Position numbers and translations under genes: made by a program
Notes under the pieces: generated by a model
Database searches by the model: none
Seen by the model: the letters and a program-made list of their open reading frames with translations, nothing else
Told to the model about the DNA's origin: nothing
Shown here: one piece after another, positions 29,614 to 38,497 of the stretch
Position numbering within the stretch: position 1 is the stretch's first letter
Layout: each line of letters begins with the position of its first letter
From: Paenibacillus abyssi
Lineage (GTDB): Bacteria > Bacillota > Bacilli > Paenibacillales > Paenibacillaceae
Direction of reading: 5' to 3'
Assembly (NCBI RefSeq): GCF_014640295.1
Contig: NZ_BMGR01000011.1
Span: 145,052 to 209,051 of the forward strand
Length of the DNA: 64,000 nt

Positions 29614-30513
29614 ATGTCAGGTACAAAAAAGTTAATCGTACATCCATATATTTTACTGCTTATCGCTGTGCTTGCCGTAGCCGTTTCTTCAATTATGATT
29701 AAAGCTTCTTCTTCACCTACTTCAGTTGCAGGTATGTACCGGCTGTTCATGACTGTAGTGATTATGCTGCCCATTGTACCATGGAAGCTGATCAAAACCA
29801 TTCGTCTCAGCGGCAAGGAATGGATGATTTTATTGTCAGCGGGATTTTTTTTGGGATTACATTTTCTGTTGTGGATGGAATCGCTCCGGTATACTTCCGT
29901 TGCCAGCTCCATGGTGATTCTAAGCTTACAGCCCTTTTTCGTCATGATCGGAGCCTATTTCCTTTTTAAAGAGCGAATAACGTTAGGGATTAGCATATGT
30001 ATGGCGATTGCTGTCGCGGGTTCGGTTGTGATTGCATGGGGCGACATCGGCCTTTCACAAGAAGCGATCTGGGGGGATATTTTATCCTTACTCGGTACGA
30101 TCGCCGTAGCGGCTTATATGCTTGCCGGGCAAAAGATTAGCGATAAAATCCCTGCCTATCTCTACAGCGTGCTTGTATTTTTTATTGGCGGATTCGTTAT
30201 GTTTCTCTACAATCTGGCGATCCAGGTACCACTTACCGGATATCCGTCATCGGAATGGATGTATTTTCTGTTATTAGCGATTATCCCAACGATTTTCGGG
30301 CAGTTGATATTTAATCTGCTGCTGAAGCACATCGGCGCCACGACTGTCTCGATGGGGATTATTGGAGAGCCTATACTTGCGATTATTATGGCATACATCG
30401 TCCTGCATGAAACGATCGGGCTTTCGCAGGCTTTTGGAGGAGTTCTCACAATAATGGGGATGGGAATGTATTTTTATCTGAAATCCTTAGCATTAAAACC
30501 ACGTATCAATTAG
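29614..30513 (+). CDS. EamA/DMT-family transporter
   Basis: The 299-residue protein shows the ten-helix double EamA repeat (about residues 10-145 and 155-290), with the SSIMIKASSSPTSVAGMYR opening and the ISLQPF-like helix end. Drug/metabolite transporters of this type export amino acids, nucleosides or other small molecules across the cell membrane. The start lacks a clear ribosome binding site: GGAG is over twenty bases upstream, in the kinase relic. The substrate is not predictable. Confidence 0.85.
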   Translation: MSGTKKLIVHPYILLLIAVLAVAVSSIMIKASSSPTSVAGMYRLFMTVVIMLPIVPWKLIKTIRLSGKEWMILLSAGFFLGLHFLLWMESLRYTSVASSMVILSLQPFFVMIGAYFLFKERITLGISICMAIAVAGSVVIAWGDIGLSQEAIWGDILSLLGTIAVAAYMLAGQKISDKIPAYLYSVLVFFIGGFVMFLYNLAIQVPLTGYPSSEWMYFLLLAIIPTIFGQLIFNLLLKHIGATTVSMGIIGEPILAIIMAYIVLHETIGLSQAFGGVLTIMGMGMYFYLKSLALKPRIN

Positions 30514-30554
30514 AACAATTGTTTGAGAATTGCTAGCTGTATAAAGACAACAGG

Positions 30555-30583
30555 AGCAGGCGCCGCGGCGGCCTGCTTTTTTG
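30555..30583 (+). terminator. Terminator of the EamA gene
   Basis: AGCAGGC, a GC-rich loop and GCCTGCT are followed by TTTTT. Confidence 0.85.
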
Positions 30584-30609
30584 TCTGGAAAATAAAGCAA
30601 AGGAAAATA

Positions 30610-30637
30610 GAACCAATTGCCGGTTTGCATTGTCTAA
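30610..30637 (+). promoter_or_regulatory. Candidate ECF-type promoter before the sigma gene
   Basis: GAACC (30610-30614) and GTCTAA (30632-30637) are 17 bases apart, which fits the AAC-N16/17-GTC pattern recognised by many ECF sigma factors. It lies about 20 bases before the GTG start, as expected for autoregulation. No transcription start evidence is available. Confidence 0.5.
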
Positions 30638-30655
30638 TCTATGGAGGTGAACGCG

Positions 30656-31195
30656 GTGGAAGAAGCCTATTGGAAATATCTTGAGCACATGGATTCTGAA
30701 AGTTTCCGGCAGCTCATGGTGACATACGGTCAGGATGTATGGAACTTGGCGTTTTTAATGACCAAACGGCATCATCTTGCTGATGATATCACACAGGATG
30801 TATTTCTGAGAGCCTATAAAGCGATCGGTACGTTCCGGGGAGCATCCAGTATTCGAACCTGGCTGTTATCGATTACCCGGAACATTTCCATTAATTATTT
30901 ACGCACGGCATTCGTCCGAAAAGTGATGCTGACCGAACGATTATCCGTTAGAGAAACGAGTCCGTCAGCCGAGAAAGTGGTGCTGGCGCACGCTTTGTCG
31001 GACGAAATTTGGGAGGCTGTACTACGGTTGCCCTTGAAACTGCGGGAAGTGCTGGTGCTGCATGTGAAATACGAGATGACGACCAAAGAAATCGCGGACG
31101 CTCTCCGCATTTCGGAGGGTACAGTCAAATCCCGCCTGGCACGTGCCAGGCGCAAAATGTCTATAAGCTGGAAGGAGAGTGCCGCATATGAGTGA
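30656..31195 (+). CDS. ECF RNA polymerase sigma factor
   Basis: The protein has 179 residues from a GTG at 30656, which follows TATGGAGGTGAACGC; an ATG 15 bases earlier lies inside that site. Region 2 (about residues 21-90, with HLADDITQDVFLRAYKAIG and RTWLLSITRNISINYLR) and region 4 (about 115-170, LPLKLREVLVLHVKYEMTT and ALRISEGTVKSRLARARRK) are complete. It binds core RNA polymerase and directs it to stress promoters. It overlaps the anti-sigma-like gene by eight bases. Confidence 0.92.
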   Translation: MEEAYWKYLEHMDSESFRQLMVTYGQDVWNLAFLMTKRHHLADDITQDVFLRAYKAIGTFRGASSIRTWLLSITRNISINYLRTAFVRKVMLTERLSVRETSPSAEKVVLAHALSDEIWEAVLRLPLKLREVLVLHVKYEMTTKEIADALRISEGTVKSRLARARRKMSISWKESAAYE

Positions 31196-32405
31196 CAAGA
31201 CGCCGGATTGGTACCAAAAATTGAAGGGCGAACCACTTGTTGAAAAGACATTTACGGTGGACAGCATTCGCCGGATTGAACAAAAAAGGGCGGAATGGGA
31301 AAAACGCGGAAAAGCAAGGACAAATCATATCCGCCGTGTATTCGTCATGTGCGCGGCATCTATACTGCTCGTTCTGCTGCTTGGTATTTCCCTGGAGCAT
31401 GACCGTCTTGGGAAATGGGTGTCAGATATCGGTTCGACCTGGTCCACCGAGCCGGGCTCTATCACGCCGCCGGCTGGAAAGCCCGGTCCGGATGCTGTTC
31501 CGCCGGATACGATTGGGCCAGATACTGCTGAGCCAGAACCGTTTGATCCGGATCAAACGGAGACTGATAACCAAACGCAAAAGCCTGATCCAACTCAAAC
31601 GGATGGCCGTGTGCATGTGAAGAGGATGGACGGACTTCTAATGGAGTATCTGCCATTTAACACCGAAGAAGTGCAGAGTATTTCGCTGTGGAATAATCGT
31701 ATCGGCGAAGAGATCATCATTCCAGATGAGCGTGAATATGTGATTACGCAAGCTTTGAATTGGCTGGATATTGCGAAGGCCCGCGTGGAAGAAGCAGCTG
31801 GTTCTGAGCCGGATCTGAAGCTGCGCTTCCACTTGAAGAACCATGTGTATGCAATACCTTATAATCCTGATAATAACGCACTTGATCTGGGCGGGGGCCA
31901 GTATTACGCTGATGATCGAACTTTGCTGTTGATCAAGTCGCTCATGGATCCTAATAGCAGACTGGCTGTGTTGGATCAAACATTGGAACAAGCACGCGTG
32001 CCAGCTGAGGACGGCTCCTCCGATGAGAGCAAGCTGCCTGATTGGGAGAAGCTGAAGATAGACGGAAAAGATTATAACAGTTGGGAGATGGAACTTAAAG
32101 GCATGGCATTCGACAGTGAGACTCTTTATTATGATTCGGTGATTGAGCGGGTTGACGGCGTCCGGGAATACGGGCAAGGCCGCATCATACAGCTTAGCCG
32201 TTTGATCGTCTTTCTGAACAGTGACTATAAAACGACCGATGGCGTGGGTGTAGGTCTCAGCGAGGAGGAGGTATTACAGCTGCTGGGTATGCCGAATCAC
32301 CGTACACAGACATGCTGGAGTTATGCAACCGGCGATTATCTGACATTTCATCTGTACTTCGAAGCGGGTTTTGTTAAAATGATGGCGCTCAGTCAGCCCG
32401 CGTGA
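31188..32405 (+). CDS. Putative membrane anti-sigma factor with DUF4309-like domain
   Basis: I start the protein at the ATG at 31188 (405 residues), which has GGAAGGAGAG upstream. The N-terminal cytoplasmic segment (about 1-45), a membrane helix (about 49-67), a Pro/Asp/Thr-rich linker (about 85-145) and an outside domain follow. The end, GVGVGLSEEEVLQLLGMPNH, resembles DUF4309 domains. Translational overlap with the sigma gene argues that it holds that sigma factor at the membrane until a signal arrives. No zinc-type anti-sigma motif is visible, so this is an inference from context. Confidence 0.8.
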   Translation: MSDKTPDWYQKLKGEPLVEKTFTVDSIRRIEQKRAEWEKRGKARTNHIRRVFVMCAASILLVLLLGISLEHDRLGKWVSDIGSTWSTEPGSITPPAGKPGPDAVPPDTIGPDTAEPEPFDPDQTETDNQTQKPDPTQTDGRVHVKRMDGLLMEYLPFNTEEVQSISLWNNRIGEEIIIPDEREYVITQALNWLDIAKARVEEAAGSEPDLKLRFHLKNHVYAIPYNPDNNALDLGGGQYYADDRTLLLIKSLMDPNSRLAVLDQTLEQARVPAEDGSSDESKLPDWEKLKIDGKDYNSWEMELKGMAFDSETLYYDSVIERVDGVREYGQGRIIQLSRLIVFLNSDYKTTDGVGVGLSEEEVLQLLGMPNHRTQTCWSYATGDYLTFHLYFEAGFVKMMALSQPA

Positions 32406-32484
32406 CAGATTGCTGTGAAGGTTTTTCTATTCTTAGTGTCGAATATTGAAAGTAAGGTAACTTAAACTAGGAGAGTGATAATAC

Positions 32485-32727
32485 TTGTGTTTCAAATGCA
32501 GCGACGGCTATGGTTATGAATGGGAGATTGCCATGTTTAAACCGGGTTTTATTCTTTCAACAGATGCCCACATCGCAGCGGCTATTCATGAAAGGACAAC
32601 AATCACCGCCTGGATAGAAGGCAAGCTTACCGAAGACAGTGGTATGATCGAGAGCCAGAACGAAGCAACCGTTAAAATAAACGGTGTAAACTATGTGAAA
32701 GCTGAATGCGAATTTCGAGTGAAATAA
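32485..32727 (+). CDS. Small hypothetical protein (80 aa)
   Basis: The protein starts at TTG 32485 (MCFKCSDGYG), seven bases after GGAGAGTGATAA. The N-terminal CxxC (Cys2 and Cys5) could bind metal, but no second pair is present. The remainder is a beta-rich small domain (TAWIEGKLTEDSG, ATVKINGVNYVKAECEF). A later ATG at 32533 is an alternative. No family is recognised. Confidence 0.6.
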   Translation: MCFKCSDGYGYEWEIAMFKPGFILSTDAHIAAAIHERTTITAWIEGKLTEDSGMIESQNEATVKINGVNYVKAECEFRVK

Positions 32728-32771
32728 ATCATACATTTATCCCCATAGTTAGCTGGATCCATTTTAACTTG

Positions 32772-32806
32772 GCTGCCTGACGTTCGATGCCGGCAGCTTT
32801 TTCCGT
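32772..32806 (+). terminator. Terminator
   Basis: The stem GCTGCC...GGCAGC with a loop of about 16 bases is followed by TTTTT. It ends the preceding gene. Confidence 0.7.
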
Positions 32807-32836
32807 TTATTTTTCCCGAAATATAATATCAGGAGA

Positions 32837-32877
32837 TATAATGTCGTTCCTATGGTTAATACTCGACAGTAGGAACG
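32837..32877 (+). promoter_or_regulatory. Promoter -10 and dyad upstream of pncA
   Basis: TATAAT at 32837-32842 is followed at once by an exact inverted repeat CGTTCCTA (32845-32852) and TAGGAACG (32870-32877), with a 17-base spacer. The dyad covers the expected transcription start, so it could be an operator or a leader RNA stem for NAD-dependent control. It does not match an NAD-regulator or riboswitch pattern I know. Confidence 0.45.
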
Positions 32878-32922
32878 CAACCGAAGCTTAAATACTTTTA
32901 TAATAAAAAGGAGAGGGTTACA

Positions 32923-33504
32923 ATGAATAAGGCATTAATTATCGTGGATATGTCCAACGATTTCGTGCATGAAGACGGAGGCTTGACCGCGGGTAAACCG
33001 GCTCAGGAGCTTGTTCCTTATATTATTGATCTGGCCGATTCCTTTCTTGCTAATGACGATGTTGTCGCTGTCGCGATGGACGCCCATCAGGAAAATGACG
33101 ATCACTTTAAATTATGGCCTGTACACAACGTCATCGGGACTTGGGGGCAGCAATTATATGGCGGACTGAAGGAATGGTATGTAGCAAATGAACACAAGGA
33201 CAATGTACTTTATATTCCAAAAATAAATTATAACGCCTTTTTCAAAACAGATCTGGCGGAAGAATTAATGGCGCGCGGCATCCAAGAAGTTCATGTCGTA
33301 GGCGTGGTTACGGAAATTTGCGATTTTGCCACGATTGCCGGGGCGGATGCGCACGGCTTTAGAACGGTATTACATAAACGCGGTGTTGCCACTTTCACTC
33401 ATAACGTGCCCGCTCTTGCAGGCATGCTAAAAGATGGTTATGTTCCTGCAGATCTACTGATTGAGCTGATGAGAATGTCGTTTCATACTGCCGTGATTGA
33501 ATAA
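32923..33504 (+). CDS. pncA: Nicotinamidase / isochorismatase-family hydrolase
   Basis: The 193-residue enzyme shows the catalytic triad Asp9 (IIVDMSNDF), Lys100 (YIPKINYNAF) and Cys133 (VVTEICDF). Metal-site residues Asp53, His55 and His68 are also present. With the nicotinate phosphoribosyltransferase gene 38 bases downstream this fits nicotinamidase, which converts nicotinamide to nicotinate in NAD salvage. AAGGAGAGGG precedes the ATG. The family includes isochorismatases, so pncA rests mainly on the neighbour. Confidence 0.88.
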   Translation: MNKALIIVDMSNDFVHEDGGLTAGKPAQELVPYIIDLADSFLANDDVVAVAMDAHQENDDHFKLWPVHNVIGTWGQQLYGGLKEWYVANEHKDNVLYIPKINYNAFFKTDLAEELMARGIQEVHVVGVVTEICDFATIAGADAHGFRTVLHKRGVATFTHNVPALAGMLKDGYVPADLLIELMRMSFHTAVIE

Positions 33505-33542
33505 TCAGGGCGAGCGAACCACTAAACAGAGGAGTTGTCATC

Positions 33543-34997
33543 ATGTTTCACGTATCTGAATACGAGGATTTCGGCCTGCATGCAGACAAATATGCCATAA
33601 ATATGGCCTATGCGGCCTGGAAAATGAGAGAAGGAGATCAAATACGCGCCTTCGACCTGTATTACCGCCATAATCCATTTCAAAACGGGTACGGCGTTTT
33701 TATTGGTTTGGAGCGGGTCGTACGGTATCTAAGCAGCTTGACGTTTTCCGAAGAGGATATCGCGTATTTAAAAGAACAGGAGGAGGGATACGAAGCGGGT
33801 TTCTATGATGTGCTTCGCGCTTTTCGGTTTACCGGGGATGTTTACGCGGTGAAAGAAGGCAGTTATGTTTTTCCCAATGTGCCGCTGATGAAAGTCATAG
33901 GGTCAAAGCTACAGGTCTACCTCATCGAAGCCGCCCTATTAGGATTTATTAATTTTCAAACCTTAATTGGGACTAAAGCAGCCCGTATTCGCCATGTTGC
34001 ACAAACCGAAACGCTGCTGGAGATGGGGCTGCGCCGCGCTCATGAGGCTGATGCCAGCATATGGGGCGCAAGAGCGGCCTATCTCACAGGGTTTGATGCG
34101 ACAAGCAATATGCGCGCGGGAAAATGGTTTGGAATCCCGACAAAAGGCACAATGAGCCACGCCTGGGTTCAAGATGGGGACGAGCTGGAGCAATTCCGTA
34201 AATATGCACAAGTACATCGCGATAACTTCACACCGCTTGTCGATACCTATGATACGCTCCGGAGCGGTATTCCGAACGCCATCATTGTAGCGAAAGAGCT
34301 TGAAGGCTTGGGGCATCGGATGAAAGATGTGCGCATCGACTCGGGGGATCTGGCTTATCAATATTTCAATGGGCGCGCGATGCTCGATGATGCAGGCCTT
34401 GGATACTCGGGCATGATCGCTTCGGGTGATCTGGATGAGCAATTAATCGTATCCCTTAAAAATCAAGGCGTTAAATACGACAAGTTCGGGATCGGTACGA
34501 AGCTGAGCACAGCTTATGATCAGCCATCACTTGGCGGCGTGTATAAATTAGTCGCAAAAGAAGAAGACGGCGTATGGATTCCAACGATTAAAATATCTGG
34601 CACGCCGGAGAAAGTGTCCACCCCAGGCAACAAAGCTTATTATCGCATATTCGAAAAGGAAACGGGTAAGTATGCTGGCGATTATATAACACTTCACGAT
34701 GAAATCATTGACCCGTCTGAGCCCCTAACTCTCTATGATCCGCAGCATACGTTTGCCAAAGTCATGAAACCGCACCACTATGAAGTACAGCCAATGCTTC
34801 AGCCTATTTTTAAGAGTGGTCAACAACTCATTACGCTGCCATCGTTAACGGACAGCCGTCAGTATCATGCACAGGAGAAACTAAAGTTTTGGAGCGAATA
34901 CCTTCGCACGATTAATCCGGCGCGCTACCGCGTAAGCTTGAGCGATAAACTTTATTCCACCAAGCAAAAAATGATTCAAGAGAGGGTAGACCGGTGA
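33543..34997 (+). CDS. pncB: Nicotinate phosphoribosyltransferase
   Basis: The 484-residue enzyme makes nicotinate mononucleotide from nicotinate and PRPP. Visible features are FYDVLRAFRFTGDVYAV, LIGTKAARIRHVA with the substrate histidine in later GTMSHAWV, RIDSGDLAYQ, GIGTKLSTA and KISGTPEKVSTPGNK. Length and motif order are normal for Gram-positive PncB. It follows pncA with AGAGGAGTTG before the start, forming a salvage operon. Confidence 0.95.
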   Translation: MFHVSEYEDFGLHADKYAINMAYAAWKMREGDQIRAFDLYYRHNPFQNGYGVFIGLERVVRYLSSLTFSEEDIAYLKEQEEGYEAGFYDVLRAFRFTGDVYAVKEGSYVFPNVPLMKVIGSKLQVYLIEAALLGFINFQTLIGTKAARIRHVAQTETLLEMGLRRAHEADASIWGARAAYLTGFDATSNMRAGKWFGIPTKGTMSHAWVQDGDELEQFRKYAQVHRDNFTPLVDTYDTLRSGIPNAIIVAKELEGLGHRMKDVRIDSGDLAYQYFNGRAMLDDAGLGYSGMIASGDLDEQLIVSLKNQGVKYDKFGIGTKLSTAYDQPSLGGVYKLVAKEEDGVWIPTIKISGTPEKVSTPGNKAYYRIFEKETGKYAGDYITLHDEIIDPSEPLTLYDPQHTFAKVMKPHHYEVQPMLQPIFKSGQQLITLPSLTDSRQYHAQEKLKFWSEYLRTINPARYRVSLSDKLYSTKQKMIQERVDR

Positions 34998-35018
34998 GGT
35001 AAAAGCTTTGGTTTTACC
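34998..35018 (+). terminator. Short hairpin directly after pncB
   Basis: GGTAAAA and TTTTACC flank a seven-base loop one base after the stop codon. It has no T-run, so it may be a weak terminator or part of a repeat. Confidence 0.35.
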
Positions 35019-35055
35019 GCAATCACTGCGCAGTCGAATGTTCTTCCGATCGCTG

Positions 35056-35166
35056 TTGTTCCCGGATTCCCTTGAATAAATAGGCCGAGGTGGGAATCCG
35101 GGAACAAAGGCGACCGCTGACGCTTCTCCAGAATCATTCGATCTGCTTCGTTTAGGCGTAACCGTT
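35056..35166. repeat. Dispersed repeat with 16-bp inverted arms (copy 1)
   Basis: TTGTTCCCGGATTCCC (35056-35071) is exactly repeated in inverse at 35092-35107 with a 20-base spacer. The right part (35088-35166) is found in reverse at 54130-54206 with few differences. It has no clear coding capacity and looks like a REP-type or IS-derived unit. Confidence 0.65.
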
Positions 35167-35247
35167 TCTTTCCTACAAACAAACCAAAGAAGCCTTTCCT
35201 TGTTAACATGTAAGTACAACCAAACATGAACAAAGGAGAGGCTTCCT

Positions 35248-35793
35248 ATGTACATCGAATATACCATGGACCAGCTTACTTTGCCCATGGAATTGCAGGA
35301 AGATATCCCCGATAATCATCTCGTCCGCGTCATCAATGATGACGTCAATCGCCTACCTATGAAGATCCAAGGAACACACACGCGCTTTGGAAGACAGCTA
35401 TTAGCAAGATCGACAACTGGACCTACATGGCTGAGGAAGACAGCTGGGTTTGCCCGGCGGGTCAGCGACTGACCTTCCGAAGAGTAAGTCAAGAGTGGAC
35501 CGAGCGCGGTTATGAAATCCGCCAACGTCATTACCGGAGCAGCGTTTGCCAAGGATGCCCGCTGAAACCTAGCTGCACCAAAGCGGCAGGCAATCGGGAG
35601 ATCAAGGCTAGCATGGAGTATCTCCGCCATAAACAAATGGCAAGAGAGCGTTTGAAGAGTGAAGAAGGCCGCAGTTGACCGAAGACGAGAAATGGCGCCA
35701 CGGATAGGAGACCTGTGACGCCATTTTTACCGTTTTAGAGGTACCTATCAAGCTTCAATATCTCATTGAAGATCCCTATTGGGACAGCCTCTT
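35248..35793 (+). mobile_element. IS1182-family element relic (frameshifted, internally deleted)
   Basis: The first ORF (from 35248) begins MYIEYTMDQLTLPMELQ and continues EDIPDNHLVRVINDDVNRL, the typical IS1182 transposase start. It then leaves the family pattern after about 36 residues. A second frame (35427-35678) resumes with AEEDSWVCPAGQRLTFRR and the Cys cluster CQGCPLKPSCTKAAGNR of the C-terminal half. The catalytic core in between is missing. The right end (to about 35793) carries the hairpin AAATGGCG...CGCCATTTTT and the terminal GGGACAGCCTC, shared with 5121-5225. Both halves are out of frame, so it is inactive. The left terminal repeat was not found. Confidence 0.82.
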
Positions 35794-35801
35794 CTTTACA
35801 G

Positions 35802-36569
35802 TTATGAATCCATCTTTTTGATTTTTGCAGGATTGTTGATTTTGTATGGGACAGGATGTTTAGTGAGCTTTTTTGCTACAATTTTCCCTACAAAGCTGAT
35901 CATGTCCCCGATTTCCAGTTCCATTTTCTTAAGTGTGGCGCTATGGCTCGACCAGGCTGTTCCGATTTCAGTTAGAGGATCTGTAATCGAAACCAATTCA
36001 TAGATGACCACTTCGTCATCATTATCGGAGAAATGATTCGGTACCGTTGTAAACTCCTTTACGGTAGCGGTCATTTCAACCTTGTCTTCAGGAAGCTGAA
36101 CTTTTTGTGCCTTTTCTTTTTTTGTTTTGTTCTTTGGGGACGTTTCAACCTTTGGTTCTTCAACCTTAGCCGCTTCGACTTTAGGCTCCTCGATCTTGGT
36201 TTCCTCAATAGGTTCGGTTTCTTCTTGCCTTGCAACCTTAACCGCTTCTTCTTTTACTTCTTCTGGATCTGCTGTTTCCTTTGCTGCAGCCGATAGCTTC
36301 TGGCCGTAATTCGATGCCTGCATCTCCTTCAGGAATGAGGGGTGGATACAATGACGTTGTTTGTTATCGAATTCAATGACAGCAGTTATTTTATCAGCAA
36401 AACCGATAATACTGCAGGAGAGATTCATGCCATATCCTTTGTAGAAAAATTCTTTTGTTTTGCTGGCTTTCTCAGATAGCAAGCCCCATTCTTTACATTT
36501 TGCTATTTGCTCTGCTTCGTTTTCAAAGGTGTTATACATGCCCGGCTCGATAATGAATGTATATTCCAT
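35802..36569 (-). CDS. Lys/Glu-rich protein with OB-like C-terminal domain
   Basis: The 255-residue protein has an N-terminal globular part (about residues 1-90, with two Cys) and a low-complexity linker of repeated EEPKVE-type units (about 105-160). A C-terminal domain (about 165-255, VEMTATVKEFTTVP...GDMISFVGKIVAKKL) looks like an OB-fold. AAGGCGGAG precedes the start. The repeats suggest a tether between two domains. The function is not recognised; nucleic acid or protein binding is possible. Confidence 0.65.
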   Translation of the reverse strand: MEYTFIIEPGMYNTFENEAEQIAKCKEWGLLSEKASKTKEFFYKGYGMNLSCSIIGFADKITAVIEFDNKQRHCIHPSFLKEMQASNYGQKLSAAAKETADPEEVKEEAVKVARQEETEPIEETKIEEPKVEAAKVEEPKVETSPKNKTKKEKAQKVQLPEDKVEMTATVKEFTTVPNHFSDNDDEVVIYELVSITDPLTEIGTAWSSHSATLKKMELEIGDMISFVGKIVAKKLTKHPVPYKINNPAKIKKMDS

Positions 36570-36774
36570 CTATACTCCGCCTTTCTGTTGTTCAGAGATA
36601 TTGTATCATTTTTGGCTCGTTTGATCATTATTTTGAAATCGCCCGGGCATGGTGATTCATAAAAGCATGTATAAGAGAAGCGCAAGACGTGAGAACCTCT
36701 GAATCCCATGTTGAGTTGTTCTCTCCTTACGTTTATAATGGTACGAGAATATTTTAGAAGAAAAGGTGTCATTC

Positions 36775-38331
36775 ATGAGCATATTAAACGTAGAACGACT
36801 TAGTCATGGTTTTGGAGATCGCGCGATCTTCAACGACGTATCATTCCGCCTGCTCAAAGGCGAGCATATCGGTCTCATCGGGGCTAACGGCGAGGGCAAG
36901 TCCACTTTCATGAACATTATTACAGGCAAACTCCAGCCGGATGATGGCAAGATCGAATGGTCCAAACGTATGCGTGTCGGATACCTCGATCAGCATGCAG
37001 TGCTTAACAAGGGCATGACAATCCGCGATGTTTTAAAGGGAGCTTTCCAGTATCTGTTCGATATGGAACAAGAGATGAACGACATGTACGCCAAGATGGG
37101 CGATGTATCTCCGGAGGAGCTTGAACAGCTGCTCGAGGATGTAGGGACGATTCAGGATACATTAACGAATCAAGATTTTTACATGATCGATGCCAAGATT
37201 GAAGAAACCGCCCGCGGTCTTGGACTTACCGATATTGGGCTGGATAAGGACGTCAACGACCTAAGCGGCGGACAGCGGACGAAGGTATTGCTGGCAAAAC
37301 TGCTGCTTGAAAAGCCTGATATTCTGCTTCTCGACGAGCCTACGAACTATCTCGATGAACAGCATATTGAATGGTTGAAGCGTTACCTGCAAGAGTACGA
37401 GAGTGCATTCATTCTTATCTCACACGACATACCCTTCCTGAACAGCGTCATTAACCTGATTTATCATATGGAGAATCAAGAATTAACCCGTTATGTCGGT
37501 GATTACGATCACTTCCTGCAGGTCCATGAAATGAAAAAGCAGCAGCTTGAATCGGCCTTTAAGCGGCAGCAGCAGGAAATCGCCGATTTGAAAGACTTCG
37601 TAGCACGCAATAAAGCCAGTGTTGCCACGCGGAACATGGCGATGTCCAGACAAAAGAAGCTCGACAAGATGGAAGTCATCGAGCTGGCCAAGGAAAAACC
37701 GAAGCCACAGTTCAACTTCAAAGATGCCAGAGCTTCCGGTAAGCTTATTTTCGAGACGAAAGATCTCGTCATCGGTTATGACAGCCCCTTGTCCAGACCG
37801 CTCGATCTCCGTATGGAACGCGGTCAGAAGATTGCGCTTGTCGGTGCGAACGGGATCGGTAAAACGACACTGCTGCGGAGTATTTTAGGCGAGATTCAAG
37901 CTCTGTCCGGAACCGTTGAGCGTGGAGAAAACCAATACATCGGCTATTTCGAACAGGAAATGAAGGATGCGAATTACAATACATGCATCGAGGAAGTATG
38001 GAAGGAATTCCCTTCTTACTCGCAATTCGAAGTGCGCGCCGCACTGGCCAAGTGCGGCCTCACAACCAAGCATATCGAGAGTAAGATAGCTGTACTCAGC
38101 GGCGGCGAGAAGGCGAAGGTACGCCTGTGCAAGCTGATCAACCGCGAAACGAACCTGCTCGTGCTTGATGAGCCGACCAACCACTTGGATGTAGATGCTA
38201 AGGATGAGCTTAAGCGTGCCCTGAAGGCGTACAAAGGCAGCATTCTGCTGATTTCCCATGAACCGGAATTTTATCGCGACGTCGTTACAGATACTTGGAA
38301 CTGCGAATCTTGGACGACGAAGGTGTTTTAA
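36775..38331 (+). CDS. ABC-F family ATPase (YkpA/EttA-like)
   Basis: The protein has 518 residues from the ATG at 36775 (AAGGTG upstream; a GTG nine bases earlier is part of the site). Two ABC domains have Walker A GANGEGKST and GANGIGKTT, signatures LSGGQRTKV and LSGGEKAKV, and Walker B LLLDEPTN and LVLDEPTN. No membrane helices are present. The linker is helical, as in ribosome-binding ABC-F factors. It probably acts on translating ribosomes. Antibiotic resistance is not implied. Confidence 0.93.
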   Translation: MSILNVERLSHGFGDRAIFNDVSFRLLKGEHIGLIGANGEGKSTFMNIITGKLQPDDGKIEWSKRMRVGYLDQHAVLNKGMTIRDVLKGAFQYLFDMEQEMNDMYAKMGDVSPEELEQLLEDVGTIQDTLTNQDFYMIDAKIEETARGLGLTDIGLDKDVNDLSGGQRTKVLLAKLLLEKPDILLLDEPTNYLDEQHIEWLKRYLQEYESAFILISHDIPFLNSVINLIYHMENQELTRYVGDYDHFLQVHEMKKQQLESAFKRQQQEIADLKDFVARNKASVATRNMAMSRQKKLDKMEVIELAKEKPKPQFNFKDARASGKLIFETKDLVIGYDSPLSRPLDLRMERGQKIALVGANGIGKTTLLRSILGEIQALSGTVERGENQYIGYFEQEMKDANYNTCIEEVWKEFPSYSQFEVRAALAKCGLTTKHIESKIAVLSGGEKAKVRLCKLINRETNLLVLDEPTNHLDVDAKDELKRALKAYKGSILLISHEPEFYRDVVTDTWNCESWTTKVF

Positions 38332-38343
38332 AGTATAAACTAC

Positions 38344-38387
38344 AAAAAGCCTATCTAATCCTTAGTGATTAGGTAGGCTTTTTTTGT
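38344..38387 (+). terminator. Terminator of the ABC-F gene
   Basis: AAAAAGCCTATCTAATC and its near-complement GATTAGGTAGGCTTTTT form a long stem with a T-run. Confidence 0.85.
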
Positions 38388-38497
38388 CTGAACGATCCTC
38401 CGATACATTTTTGAGTTGCTTTAACAAATGATGAATGATAACCTCCTCCTATATGGGGTGGTTTTTCTCATAGTGATTGAAGTCAGGAGGCGTTAAC

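Noticed and set aside
29604..29945. Minus-strand frame in the EamA gene
   Set aside because: It is a shadow of a ten-helix transporter gene and shows no site or family.
32837..32922. Known NAD riboswitch before pncA
   Set aside because: The leader is short and lacks the conserved loops of the described NAD classes; only a simple dyad is visible.
34976..35288. Minus-strand frames over the dispersed repeat
   Set aside because: They run through a non-coding inverted repeat and IS leader, with no ribosome site and no match to each other in the copy at 54 kb.
36033..36309. Phe- and Ser-rich plus-strand frames
   Set aside because: They are reverse shadows of the EEPKVE-type repeats of the minus-strand gene.
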